From: Aminobacterium sp. MB27-C1
Lineage (GTDB): Bacteria > Synergistota > Synergistia > Synergistales > Aminobacteriaceae
Direction: 5' to 3'
Length of the DNA: 64,000 nucleotides
Assembly: GCF_030908405.1 (NCBI RefSeq)
Contig: NZ_CP133089.1
Location: 1 to 64,000, forward strand
Below the pieces are notes generated by a model. It saw only the letters and a list, made by a program, of their open reading frames with translations. It was not told the DNA's origin and ran no database searches. This document shows, piece by piece, positions 1 to 10,763 of the stretch. How positions within the stretch are numbered: the stretch's first letter is position 1; each line of letters begins with the position of its first letter. A program made the position numbers and the translations under genes.

Positions 1-664
<664 letters not shown>

Positions 665-925
665 TTGTCACCTCTTTCGATCTCTGACGCCGTTTGCCAT
701 TATAACGTGGAAGATTGTATGTTGCATCTCTTTTTGAAAGCCATGAGAAATGGTATTATTAATATATATGTGCAAGCAAAAGGGGAAGGGGGCGGCCTGC
801 TTTTTTTTCTTCGAAGGCGGCAAAAAAACAAGCAATAGAGCTGCATATTTTAGGATAAAGATAAGGCAGAGTCCTTTTTATTTCGCTTATCTTAGGGGTA
901 TTATTTTACCTTCCTACAGGAGCCT

Positions 926-3498
926 ATGCTCAAGAACGCTTGGATTCTTCTTCTTCATTCTTATCATAAAGGTTTCCCGTGGAGCGATGGAATAAGCAGA
1001 GGAGTATTAAATACTTTTCTTCAAAGTGACATAAACACTAGAGTTTTCATTGAGTATCTTGATGCCAAAAGATCTAGTCCTAAGCGGTATACATTCTTTC
1101 TGGAAAACACTCTTCGTTTAAAGTACCAAAAGAGAACTCCAGATGTTGTGATTTGTAGCGATGATGATGCCTACACTTTTTATGCGTCATGCTGGGCAGG
1201 CGAATTTTCCCTCATGTCCCTGTTGTATTTTTGCGGGGTGAACAGCAGAGATTCTCTGCCAGTGGAAATAGATAGTCTTACAGCACTGGAGTTATAGAAA
1301 AATTGGATATCAAGGGACGATGAATCTTGCCTTAAAAATGTTCCCTTCTACAGAAAATGTTGCTGTTATTTGCGGATTTATCATCAACAGGAATGTGGGT
1401 TATAAATCAGCTACGAGAAGAAATGAGATTTTTAAAGATAAAATTAATGCCAAATTGATTTAATTGGATTGCCTCTCCACGAAAGTTTAGCCACGGAGCT
1501 TCAAAAACTTCCGCCTCAAACAATTATTTTCCTATTAATATACTTTCAAGATGGTGAAAGGACATTTTTTCCCCACCGATGAAACGATTGCTTTATACAA
1601 AAAGAGACTTCTTTCCCGATCTTTTCCGTGTGGGAAATGATGGTTGGAAATGGAGCCATTGGTGGGAGTGTCTTGCGGAGCAGAACATCACGGAAGCAAG
1701 CAAGCAGCGGAGCTTGCCATAGAAATACTTAAAGGTAAGGCACCGGCATCTATTCCAATAGGGGAGGATATCCCTGTCTTTATGGCTAATTATTCGGAAC
1801 TTCGGCAACAATGTGATTTCTATTCGTAGTTTTGCCAAGAAAGACACTTCTGCTTGGTGAACTGGTGAAACTTTTTTATCGGTATAGTATGAATCATAGG
1901 TATAAATATTGCCATAATAATTATTCTTGCAATGCTGGTTCCAGCTCTTCATTTTAATGATAAGTTGCTTAAAAAAGAAATATCAGAATTACGAAAAGAG
2001 ACAGAGCATTTAAGAAAAACTTTTTGAAAAACTCATACCCCCACGGAACTGAATCCTTACAAATGCTTTAAAGGTGAGATTCTGCGGGCTAATCGTGCGC
2101 TTCCTTCGAATGGCTTTGCAGCTATGCGTCGAGATGAAGTTAAAGGTAAAGAAATTGACTTCCTTTTGACAAAAAGGAGGGACATTACAACAACACGCCC
2201 AAAATCTTACACGCATAACGACATTGGGGGGCGTTATATCGGAAAATGAAACATCAAGAGTATGTAAAGATGGAAATGTTATCCCAGTATCAATTTCAGG
2301 TTTTCCCTTAATGATAAACGGGGTATATCGTGGTAGTTACGGTATCTACACTGATATTTCCTCTCGTAAAGAAATGAAAATATTATCCGTAAGCACTTAA
2401 AGTCCGAAGAAATCATTTCCTCCTTTTCAGCTCAACTTGTTAAAGGACAAGAGGTCGAAAATGTTATTTATACATCTCTTCATGAATTGAGACTTTTTTA
2501 AATGCCCGATATATGGCTATATTTCTCTTTAGCGGAAGCGAATATGAAGACGGAAGAGCATATGTCAGGCACGAGAGAGAGAAAGAAAAAGATAGCTTTT
2601 TTACACTCTCTTTTGATGAGACGGAACCTTTGCGGCGAACATTGAAGTCTCAGCCTTTCCTTTCTTTGGATGATAGTCCCTTTACTTGGAACACCTCAGA
2701 GAAGAATGCAATTCTATTGCCTCGTAAGAATGAAACGATGGTTCTTTTTCCTCTTTTAAAAGAAGGGATCACTGCTGGTTGTATCTGTAGCGTTTTTGTG
2801 CGGAATAATGAAAATGAACATATTATTGAGGGGCTTTTAGGAATTTATTCTCATTTGTTGAGTTCTGCTTTTTTACGCAATGAAACAGAAAAGGTGCTTA
2901 AAAAAAATATACAGCTACTATCGAAAACATTTGAAGAGACATTCCACTTAATGAGCCGATTACTTGAAATAAAAGGATCCCTACACAGCAGATCATCAGC
3001 AAAAAGTTGCCTTGCTTGCAAGAAGGATTGCCGAAAAAATGAATCTTACAGAAGAGCAAATAACAGCTGTTTATTACGCAGCCCTTGTTCATGATATAGG
3101 TAAAATCCCTATCCCCTCCTCAATTTTGAGCAAACCTGGACGTCTTAACGAGGCAGAATTTACCATTATTCAAAATCACGTAAATTTGGGGACAAATATC
3201 CTTTCTGCTATTGATTTTCCATGGCCCATTGCTGATATAGTGAGGCAAACATCATGAACATATAGATGGAACTGGGTATCCCCGTAGGTTGAAAGGCGAT
3301 GAGATTTCTATTGAAGCCAGAATAATCTGTGTAGCAGATGTTGTAGAAGCCATGTCTTCTTTTCGTCCCTATCGACCGGCACTGGGCATTGAGGAAGCTT
3401 TGGAAGAAATACAGAAAAAACGGAATATATGGTTTGATAGTAGAGTTGTAGATGCATGTCTTTCAATTTTGAAGAAACAAATGAGTTTTTTGGGATAA
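926..3498 (+). pseudogene. Membrane sensor c-di-GMP phosphodiesterase (substrate-binding sensor-TM-PAS-GAF-HD-GYP), multiply frameshifted
   Basis: One long gene is spread over all three plus frames. From 926 the reading is an ABC-substrate-binding-like sensor domain (WILLLHSYHKGFPW, IEYLDAKR, DVVICSDDDAY, FCGVN), continuing in other frames to AAELAIEILKGKAPASIP near 1700. A membrane helix follows near 1900, then a PAS-like segment (VSISGFPLMINGVYRGSYGI, about 2290), a GAF-like region (2430-2900) and an HD-GYP domain (HDIGKI at about 3090, DGTGYP-like GTGYP at about 3270, ending near 3498). HD-GYP domains hydrolyse cyclic di-GMP, and the periplasmic domain probably senses a small ligand. I count at least seven indels. 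The exact start is unclear: a signal peptide probably begins upstream of 926 in another frame. The stretch 665-925 holds no gene I can support. The intact protein would be about 870 residues. Confidence 0.7.
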
Positions 3499-3578
3499 AA
3501 TATAAAAAGATATTCAATAATATATAAAGTAGAGCAATAGTGAGAGTAGGCAAAATTATAATCAAGGGAGGTCGTTTT

Positions 3579-4681
3579 ATGGCATTCCAAGTGTTAGCCA
3601 TCAATCCTGGATCCACAAGCACGAAGGTTGCCTGGTTTCATGATGATGAGGAACAGTGGAGAGAAACGGTTCGGCATGATCCTGACGAGTTGGCACACTT
3701 TGAAGCCATAGCGGATCAATTTGAATTTCGCCTTGCCACAATTGAAAGAGCGGCTTTTTCTCATGGTTCTTCTTTGATAAACTTAGTGCAGTTGTTGGGC
3801 GAGGAGGTCTTGTTGATCCTATTCCTGGTGGGACTTTTGCCGTTGATGATACATTATTGAAACGTCTAAAGTAGGTAAACCTTGGGAACACGCATCGAAT
3901 CTTGGCGGCATCATCGCTGATGCCATTGCCCGACCTCGTCATATTCCTGCCTTTATTGTCGACCCTGTCGCTGTTGACGAAAATGAACGATATCGCTCGT
4001 ATCACGGGTTTCCCTGAGCTTCCTAAAGTTTCGCTAGCCCATGCCCTTAATATCAAGGCGACAGTTCGTCGTGCTGCTAAAGATCTTGGGCGAGAATGGA
4101 ATAAGTTAAATGTTGTAGTTGCGCATATAGGAGGTGGGTCAACTGTTTGTGCTCATTGTCAGGGGCGAATGGTCGATCTTAACAGCGGAAATGATTTCGG
4201 TCCCTTTTCACCAGAAAGGGCTGGAGGCTTGCCTGCCGGAGATTTAGCCAGGCTTTGTTTTAGTGGTAAATACAGCGAAAAAGACTTACTTCGAAGGTTA
4301 GTTGGTAATGGGGGAATGAAGGCATATCTTGGAACCAGCGATGTTCGAGAGGTAAAAAAGCGAATTGAATCTGGAGATGAAGAAGCCAAGCTTGTTTACG
4401 AAGCAATGGCATATCATTTCTCTAAAGAAATTGCGGCTCAGGCAATTGCTATGTCTGGAGACGTAGACGCTATTCTTATTACTGGTGGAGTCGCTTATGA
4501 TAGTGATTTTGTCGCGTTGTTACAGACGAGAATACAATGGATTGCGCCAGTACTTGTTTACCCAGGGGAAGACGAAATGAAGGCGCTGGCTGAGGGGGCT
4601 CTTCGTGTGTTAAGAGGCGAGGAGCAAGCTCAAAATTATGAACAAAGGGTTGCAGGAGGCGGTGGTAGACATGATGCATAA
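3579..4681 (+). pseudogene. buk: Butyrate kinase, copy 1 (frameshifted)
   Basis: Butyrate kinase phosphorylates butyrate, or in fermentation makes ATP from butyryl phosphate. It belongs to the acetate kinase/ASKHA family. The start ATG follows GGGAGG. Family blocks in order are AINPGSTSTK at the N-terminus, [79 protein letters not shown] and APVLVYPGEDEMKALAEGAL. Three one-base indels are needed to join them: near 3770, near 3870 (AAG TAG GTA instead of AAA GTA GGT) and near 3980 (an extra A in GAAAATG). The repaired length is about 366 residues, close to the usual 355-360. It overlaps the start of the downstream phosphate butyryltransferase. Related acid kinases (branched-chain acyl) cannot be excluded. 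Confidence 0.85.
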
Positions 4682-5581
4682 TCTCGACTTTCTGCTTGAA
4701 TTATGCCAAACAGGAAGACGCATGAATCTAGCTGTAGCTTGCCCTTATGGGGACGATGTTCTTGGAGCAGTTTGCGAAGCCCATAAGAGAGGATTAATTA
4801 ATGGGATTCTTGTTGGAGATTCTGAACAAATTAAGAAAAAAGCGGAAGCGCATGGTTTTGACCTTGAGGGACTTTCTTTTGTAGATGAAAAGAATGACTA
4901 CGCAGCTACAGAAAAAGCGGTGCAAATGGTTTCATCGAAAGATGCTGATTTGTTAATGAAGGGTTTTGTAAAGACAGCTGTTTTGCTTCATGCCGTTTTG
5001 AACAAAGAGTGGGGGCTACGTGCAGGCTCTTTACTTTCTCATCTTTTCCTCTTCGAAATACCACTTCTCGATCGCAGAATTTTAGGAATATCTGATGGTG
5101 GAATGAATATGTATCCTGACCTAAATGCTAAGGTTGGTATTATTGAAAATGCTGTAAAATGTTACCATAAGATTGGTGTGAGCAATCCTCTCATTGCTGC
5201 GTTGGGAGCCGTTGAGGTTGTAAACCCCGATATGCCCGCCACCCTAGATGCTGCGGCTTTGACACAAATGAACCGACGTGGACAAATCAAAGGTTGTACT
5301 GTTGATGGCCCCTTTGCTCTTGATAACGCAGGTAAGCGATGAGGCCGCTCGAATAAAAGAATATAGATTCTCCTGTTGCAGGAAAAGCTGATATGTTGCT
5401 TGTTCCCTCAATTGAAGCAGGAAATATGATCGGAAAAGTATTGCTCTATATGACAGGTGGACGCGGGGCAGGTGTTATCCTTGGAGCGAAAAAACCCATA
5501 GTTTTGACGAGTCGTTTTGATTCAATGGAAACAAAACTGCTCTCCATAGCTTTGGGTGCTGTCGTTGCAAGTAAGGAATAA
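4671..5581 (+). pseudogene. ptb: Phosphate butyryltransferase, copy 1 (frameshifted)
   Basis: Phosphate butyryltransferase converts butyryl-CoA and phosphate into butyryl phosphate, the substrate of the kinase encoded just upstream. The phosphotransacetylase-family body is clear: AVACPYGDDVLGAVCEA, GILVGDSEQIK, DLLMKGFVKTAVLLHAVLN, SDGGMNMYPDLNAKVGIIENA, GAVEVVNPDMPATLDAAALT, QMNRRGQIKGC and VDGPFALDNA. One or two indels near 5330-5370 separate this from the C-terminal part (SPVAGKADMLLVPSIEAGNM to LGAVVASKE). The repaired length is about 300 residues, normal for Ptb. AGGAGG at 4654-4659 favours the ATG at 4671; an in-frame ATG at 4638 would overlap buk further. The gene overlaps buk by about 11 bases, so the two are probably translated together. 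Confidence 0.85.
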
Positions 5582-5619
5582 ATATATTTTTAATCTATAT
5601 AAGGAGGTTCTTTATACTC

Positions 5620-6557
5620 ATGGAACAAATTCGTTCTTTGTCTCAGTTACTTGAATATGCGAAAAAGATAGGTGCAGAAAAAGGGCCGAAAAAACTTTCT
5701 GTTGCAATGGCAGAAGATGCGGGTCTGCTTTCTGCTATTGAAGAGGCTCGTGTTGCTGGCATTGCTGAAGCAATTCTCGTTGGACGCAAAGAGAAGATTG
5801 AAGTAGCAGCTAAAGAAGCAGGTGTTGATCTTGCTAACTATGAGGTTGTGGATGAGCCCAGAGGAGAATCTGCAATGGCTATGACGGCTGTTGAAAAAGT
5901 ATCTTCTGGTCAGGCACACATCTATATGAAAGGACAGCTTCATACCAATCATTTTCTTCGGGGAATGCTTAATAAGGAAGTTGGTCTTAGAAAAGGCAAA
6001 AACACGATTTCACACTGCTATTTCCATTCAGTAGAAGGATATGACAGAGTTTTCTTTGTAGCAGATGCGGCCTTTAATATGTATCCTGACCTTCCCGCTA
6101 AAGCAAATATACTTCAGAACACTGTCAATTTTGCAAGGGCTTTTGGCGTTGAGGAACCTAAAGTTGCTGTTTTAGCAGCTGTCGAAGTAGTTAATCCCGA
6201 TATGCCTTGCACTATAGATGCATCTGCTTTAACTCAGATGAATCGCAGAGGTCAGATAAAGAATTGTGTTGTTGATGGTCCCTTTGCCCTTGATAATGCT
6301 GTAAGTGAAGAGTCTGCTAAAACAAAGGGTCTCGTTTCTCCTGTGGCTGGTAAGGCTGATGTATTGCTTTGTTCCAGATATTGAGGCTGGCAATATGATG
6401 GTCAAGGCTCTTGTTTACTTCTCAAAGAATGAGACAGCAGGATTCTATTCTTGGAGCAGCTGCTCCAGTTATTCTTACAAGCAGAGCAGATTCACCCAGA
6501 GCTAAACTCCTTTCCATTGCAGCAGCAGTTCTCCTTTCATCCTTTGAAGAAAAATAA
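5620..6557 (+). pseudogene. ptb: Phosphate butyryltransferase, copy 2 (frameshifted near the C-terminus)
   Basis: This is a second phosphate butyryltransferase, a diverged relative of the one directly upstream. The N-terminal 245 residues are intact and contain GIAEAILVGRKEKIEVAAKE, AHIYMKGQLHTNHFLRGMLN, VADAAFNMYPDLPAKANILQ, AAVEVVNPDMPCTIDASALT and VVDGPFALDNAVSEESAKT. An extra T near 6370 and another indel near 6435 break the last 60 residues, where PDIEAGNMMVKALVYFSKNE and ILGAAAPVILTSRADSPRAK can still be read. AAGGAGG precedes the start. The start lies 38 bases after copy 1, so both are probably on one transcript. A strong hairpin follows at 6573-6597. Having two Ptb copies suggests different acyl preferences (for example straight- versus branched-chain), which is inference. 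Confidence 0.85.
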
Positions 6558-6572
6558 TAATTTTAATATATG

Positions 6573-6597
6573 GAAGGGCTACATAATGTAGCCCTTC
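6573..6597 (+). terminator. Hairpin between ptb copy 2 and buk copy 2
   Basis: GAAGGGCTACAT pairs with ATGTAGCCCTTC around a very short loop, giving a near-perfect 12-bp stem. Only TT follows before an A-rich stretch, so it may be a partial terminator or an mRNA-stabilising hairpin that separates expression of buk copy 2 from the upstream genes. Confidence 0.55.
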
Positions 6598-6619
6598 TTA
6601 AAAACTGAGGGGGAAAAAA

Positions 6620-7689
6620 ATGAGAGTGCTAGCAATTAACCCTGGTTCCACGAGCACAAAAGTAGCTCTTTATGAAGACGGAACAGAGCTTTGGAGCGAC
6701 ACTCAACGATATAGCGTAGATGACATTAAGCGATTTCCTCAATTTCAGATCAAGAAGAATTCCGTCGCAATGAAATAAGAAAGGCACTAGATTCTCACAA
6801 TACGGATTTATCCTCTCTTGACGCTGCAGTAGGACGTGGCGGCTTGCTAAAACCTATTCCAGGCGGAACGTATGTTGTAAACGAGCCTATGTTAGATGAT
6901 TTACGTTCGTGCCGATATGGTTCTCATGCGTGTAATTTAGGTGCTCCTCTAGCGATTCACTTAGCGCAGGAAGGCGGATGCAACAAAGCATTTATCGTCG
7001 ATCCTGTGGTTGTTGATGAAATGATTCCCGAAGCTCGTCTTTCCGGTTTGCCCGAGATTGAACGGCGGTCTTTATTTCATGCTCTTAATCAGAAAGCTGT
7101 TGCGCGACGTGCTGCAGCAGAGATTGGTAAAAAAGTTGATGACTGTAATTTTATCGTTGCCCACATGGGAGGAGGCGTATCGGTCGGTGCCCATGATCAC
7201 GGCCGAGTCGTTGATGTAAATAATGCCCTTGATGGCGAAGGTCCATTTTCACCTGAAAGATCAGGTTCCCTTCCCGCAGGTGGATTAGTCCATTTAGCCT
7301 TTAGTGGAGAGTATGATCTTAACAGCCTTTTGAAGCGTATGGTTGGTGGAGGAGGTCTTGTTGCCCATCTTGGAACAAACGATTTACGGGAAGTTCAACG
7401 TAGAATCGTTGAAGATCATGACGAGAAGGCATCCCTTATTTTTGAAGCCCAGACATACCAGATTTCTAAAGAAATAGGTGCCTGTTCAGCTGTTCTAAAG
7501 GGATGTGTAGACGCTATAGTCCTAACAGGAGGTTTGGCCTATAGTGAAATGTTCGTTGAGAAAATCCGTCAACGAGTATCATTTATTGCTCCAGTAATAG
7601 TCTATCCTGGCGAGGACGAAATGAAGGCTCTTGCGGAAGGGGCCCTTCGTGTTCTTCAAGGAGTTGAAAAAGCGAAAGAGTACCGCTAA
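6620..7689 (+). pseudogene. buk: Butyrate kinase, copy 2 (one frameshift near the N-terminus)
   Basis: This is a second butyrate kinase. The start MRVLAINPGSTSTKVALYED follows GAGGGGG. A single indel near 6745 (in CCTCAATTTCAGATC) shifts the frame; downstream the protein is intact: AVGRGGLLKPIPGGTYVVNE, GAPLAIHLAQE, FIVDPVVVDEM, RLSGLPEIERRSLFHALNQK, VAHMGGGVSVGAHDHGRVVD, GPFSPERSGSLPAGGL, IVLTGGLAYSEMF and VIVYPGEDEMKALAEGALRV. The repaired length is about 356 residues, the family norm. It closes a buk-ptb-ptb-buk module and is followed by an intrinsic terminator at 7725. It differs clearly from copy 1, so the pair is an old duplication or two separate acquisitions, not a recent tandem copy. 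Confidence 0.87.
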
Positions 7690-7724
7690 AAACAGATAAA
7701 GAATCAGGTTTTAACATGATTTTG

Positions 7725-7757
7725 AGGGACTGTCGTAGCCGGCTGTCCCTTTTTTTA
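7725..7757 (+). terminator. Intrinsic terminator of the butyrate module
   Basis: AGGGAC pairs with GTCCCT across a GC-rich interior and is followed by seven further T residues. It lies 35 bases after the stop of buk copy 2 and before the IclR regulator. Confidence 0.75.
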
Positions 7758-7834
7758 TGTTTACAGAAAATTCGTATAATGTTACCATAGAAATAATTTC
7801 ATATAATAGATTTTAAATTCATGGAGTGAAACGA

Positions 7835-8602
7835 ATGGTCGAAAATAAGGAGAACCCAAACAAAAGTCAGATACGCGTTATAGATCGTGTTTTTTCTATT
7901 CTTTTCTTTATGGGACACGCCAAGGAACCGCTTGAGTAACAGAGATCGCTAAGAGCGTGGATTTGCCGAAGGCAACAGTATATCGCATTCTCGACAGTCT
8001 CATAACACATAGAGTCGTAACAGAGCGTGAAGGGCGATATGAGATAGGGCCCGCTACTCTTTTTTTAGCTGATGCATATCGCTCTCAAGTTGTATTTTCT
8101 GAGATAGCACGTCCCTTTCTTTGAAAATCTGAATCATGAAACCAAAGAGACTATTCATCTCTTTATATTTGACCGCGAAGAACTTTTTTATATCGATAAG
8201 CTTGAAAGTCCTTATCAGGTAAGAATGCATTCTCGTGTAGGAGTAAAAGGTTCTCTTATTAACCTTTCTGCAGGTAAGGCTATTCTGTCCTCTCTTCAGT
8301 GGGAGGATGTTTGTCGTATTTTAGGTGTGGATGCAACACAGGAACTTCATGAAGAGTTAGAAGAAATTCGACTAAGAGGATATGCAGTGGATAACGAACG
8401 AAATGAGAAAGGCCTTCGATGTGTTGGATCTGTTATTGTAAATGGTAGCTTAAAACCATTGGGAGGGTTAAGTCTCTCTGCGCCCGTATATCGTTTTGAT
8501 TCTGCAATGATAACTGACTATGGTGATAAGGTTCATAAAACAGCGCAAGCCATAAGTAGCGCATTGCTTCAATATGAGCAAAAAAGATTTAAAAATAAAT
8601 AA
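7835..8602 (+). pseudogene. IclR-family transcriptional regulator (frameshifted)
   Basis: The protein reads as an IclR regulator: an N-terminal winged helix (RVIDRVFSILFFMGHAKEPL, then VTEIAKSVDLPKATVYRILD and VVTEREGRYEIGPATLFLAD) and an IclR effector domain (NHETKETIHLFIFD, FYIDKLESPYQVRMHSRVG, INLSAGKAILSSL, GYAVDNERNEKGLRCVGS, LGGLSLSAPVYRFD). One indel sits near 7937 (CTTGAGTAACAG, where GVTE is expected) and another near 8125 (CTTTGAAAATC). GGAGTG precedes the ATG. The last codon is 26 bases before the aminotransferase, so it likely regulates the operon it leads. The effector is unknown; IclR proteins often sense the substrate or an intermediate of the adjacent pathway. Confidence 0.8.
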
Positions 8603-8628
8603 GCTTCAAGGCGAAGGAGGAACATGAA

Positions 8629-9785
8629 ATGCTTAAAACCCCTAAGTTAGTAATGATTCCAGGTCCCACTCCCGTAACCCGTTCCATCCAAGATCAAATG
8701 GGCAGAGAGACAGTAGCTTTTGGTGACTCATCCTTTGTTCAGGATTACAAAGAAGTTTTGGCTGATTTGAAAGAACTCTGGAAGTGTAGTGGCGAAGTTT
8801 TCGTTATTGCAGGTTCAGGAACATTAGCTATGGAGATGGCCATAGCTAATATTACCAAACGAGGCGATAGTGTTCTCATTTGTTCCAATGGTTTTTTCGG
8901 AGATCGTTTTATTGATATGTGCCAGAGAAAGGGGCTTGATGTCGAACTTCTTTCTGCCCCATGGGGTACATCTGTTACAGCTGAAGATGTGGAAAAAAAG
9001 CTTGCCGAAAAAAAATACGATGTGGTTACAGTGACTCACGTGGAAACGTCTACTGGCGTTATGGCTCCCATCGAAGCTATTGGAAAAGTTGTTAAAGCCC
9101 ACGGAGCTCTTTATGTTGTCGATGGTGTTGCTGCATCTGCAGGGGCAGAAGAATATGTTGATCCAATGGGAATTGACGTTCTTCTTACATGTTCACAAAA
9201 AGCTTTTGGAGTTGCCCCTGGCCTTGCAATCCTTTGGGCAAGTACCAAAGCAGTGGAAAAAGACGTTCTCTTGAGACAATCCCCGAGTCATACGCAGACT
9301 TTGAAAAATGGCTTCCGGTAATGCATGATCCCTCTAAATATTGGGGAACTCCCGCTGTTAATCTCGTATGGGCACTTAAAGAATCTGTACGAATCATAAA
9401 GGAAGAAGGAATTGCTGAACGCTATGCACGCCATCTTCGCCAGGCCGATCTCTTTGATGGAGCTCTTGAGACGTTAGGTTTTAACGTAGCCGCAGAGAAA
9501 GCATTCCGTGCGCCGACCCTTTCAGTTTACCTTTACCCAGAAGGAAGCGTTGTTGATGACGCCACATTTAGAAAAATATTGGCTGAAGAAGGAGCGCAGA
9601 CAGCTGGTTGTCTTGGAGATTTTGCAGGAAAGGGTTTTAGAATGGGGCATATGGGCAATGTTGATAAACATATTCTAGTTTCTGCTATTGCCGCAGTAGA
9701 GCGAACGGCTATGCGTTGCGGAATGGATATTGAACCAGGGAAAGGATTGGCTGTCTTGCAAAAAGGATTGGTGGAAGAACATTAA
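8629..9785 (+). pseudogene. Class V aminotransferase, alanine-glyoxylate/serine-pyruvate type (one frameshift)
   Basis: The sequence encodes a fold-type I, class V PLP aminotransferase of the alanine-glyoxylate/serine-pyruvate group. Blocks seen are LVMIPGPTPV at the N-terminus, GDSSFVQDYKEVL, VIAGSGTLAMEMAIANI, THVETSTGVMAPIEAIGKVV, LYVVDGVAASAGAEEYVDP and DVLLTCSQKAFGVAPGLAIL, where the Lys of SQKAF should hold PLP. One indel near 9275 breaks the frame; the C-terminal half (WGTPAVNLVWALKESVRIIK to AGCLGDFAGKGFRMGHMG) continues to 9785. The repaired length is about 385 residues, as expected. AAGGAGG lies nine bases before the ATG. The next gene resembles 4-hydroxy-2-oxoglutarate aldolase, which makes glyoxylate, so glyoxylate-to-glycine conversion is an attractive role, by inference. 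Confidence 0.83.
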
Positions 9786-9808
9786 TTTTTAGAGTGGGGG
9801 TATCTCTT

Positions 9809-10726
9809 ATGTTTGAACCACGAGGTATTTTTGCTCCAGTAGCGACGACTTTTAACGACTTAGGTAACATTGATCTTCAGAAATATAAAGAGAATACTGT
9901 GAAATTTAGTAAAACAGGTCTGGCCGGTCTGGTTATTCTCGGAAGTAATGGCGAATTTGTTATGCTTGATATGGGAGAGAAAGTCTCCTTGGTTGAAACG
10001 GCGAGAAAAGCCCTTCCTTCCTCAATGAGAGTTATTGCGGGAACAGGATGTGAGTCTGTTCGAGATACTATAGAACTTACCAGGCGATGTGCAGATGTAG
10101 GGGCAAATGCTGCCCTTGTAATAACGCCTCACTTTTTTAAAAAAGATATGAATTCTCAGACACTTGAAAATTTCTTTATTGCTATAGCTGATGCCTCTCC
10201 TATCCCGATTATGCTTTATAACATGCCTGGAAATGCCGGAGTCAATATCCCCCCATCTCTAGCAGTAGCTCTTTCTAAGCATCCCAATATAGTGGGAATT
10301 AAAGATAGCTCTGGAAATATTGTTCAAATAGCTGAAGTTATTGCTGGGACAAAAGAAAATAAATTTTCGGTTTTTGCAGGATCAGGAAGTTTTCTCCTTC
10401 CTACCCTTCTACTTGGTGGAGTTGGTGGAACTCTCGCAGTTGCTAATGTGGTTCCTGAATATTGTGTATCCCTTTATAACGCCTGGAACAATAAGGAACT
10501 CGATAAAGCCAGGGAACTTCAATTGGGATTGCTTGAGCTTAATGCTGCTGTTACGGGACGTTTTGGTATTGGAGGCATGAAAGCCGCTATGGAAATGGCA
10601 GGATATTGGGGCGGAAAACCAAGATTGCCGATTCTCCCAGCCACTGAGACAATGAGAGAAGAGATTCAAAGAATCTATGACAGGACGATTTCCCATTTCT
10701 CTCGAATTGAAGGAAAAGAATATTGA
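9809..10726 (+). CDS. DapA/HOGA-family aldolase, probably 4-hydroxy-2-oxoglutarate aldolase-like
   Basis: This intact 305-residue protein is a class I pyruvate aldolase of the dihydrodipicolinate synthase superfamily. It shows GSNGEF near residue 45, AGTGCES, the Tyr of MLYNMPGN and the Schiff-base Lys of GIKDSSGN, followed by VFAGSGSFLLPTLLLGGVGG and NAAVTGRFGIGGMKAAMEMA. The GSNGEF, GCES and NAAVT-RFGI blocks resemble animal HOGA1 more than typical DapA, which supports cleavage of 4-hydroxy-2-oxoglutarate to pyruvate and glyoxylate. I chose ATG 9809, behind GTGGGGG, over the GTG at 9794. It follows the aminotransferase by 23 bases in the same operon. A role in lysine synthesis is less likely from the context but not excluded. 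Confidence 0.85.
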   Translation: MFEPRGIFAPVATTFNDLGNIDLQKYKENTVKFSKTGLAGLVILGSNGEFVMLDMGEKVSLVETARKALPSSMRVIAGTGCESVRDTIELTRRCADVGANAALVITPHFFKKDMNSQTLENFFIAIADASPIPIMLYNMPGNAGVNIPPSLAVALSKHPNIVGIKDSSGNIVQIAEVIAGTKENKFSVFAGSGSFLLPTLLLGGVGGTLAVANVVPEYCVSLYNAWNNKELDKARELQLGLLELNAAVTGRFGIGGMKAAMEMAGYWGGKPRLPILPATETMREEIQRIYDRTISHFSRIEGKEY

Positions 10727-10730
10727 AAAT

Positions 10731-10763
10731 AAGAGGCCAGGGATTATCTTTTCCTGGCCTCTT
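10731..10763. terminator. Bidirectional terminator shared by convergent operons
   Basis: AAGAGGCCAGG pairs with CCTGGCCTCTT around GATTATCTTTT. On the plus strand it ends the IclR-aminotransferase-aldolase operon. Its right arm lies inside the last codons of the minus-strand DeoC-like gene, whose stop is at 10744-10746. Confidence 0.75.

Noticed and set aside
770-835. Possible terminator or small RNA in the G- and T-rich stretch
   Set aside because: No stem longer than about five pairs could be drawn next to the T-run, and sequence quality here is doubtful.
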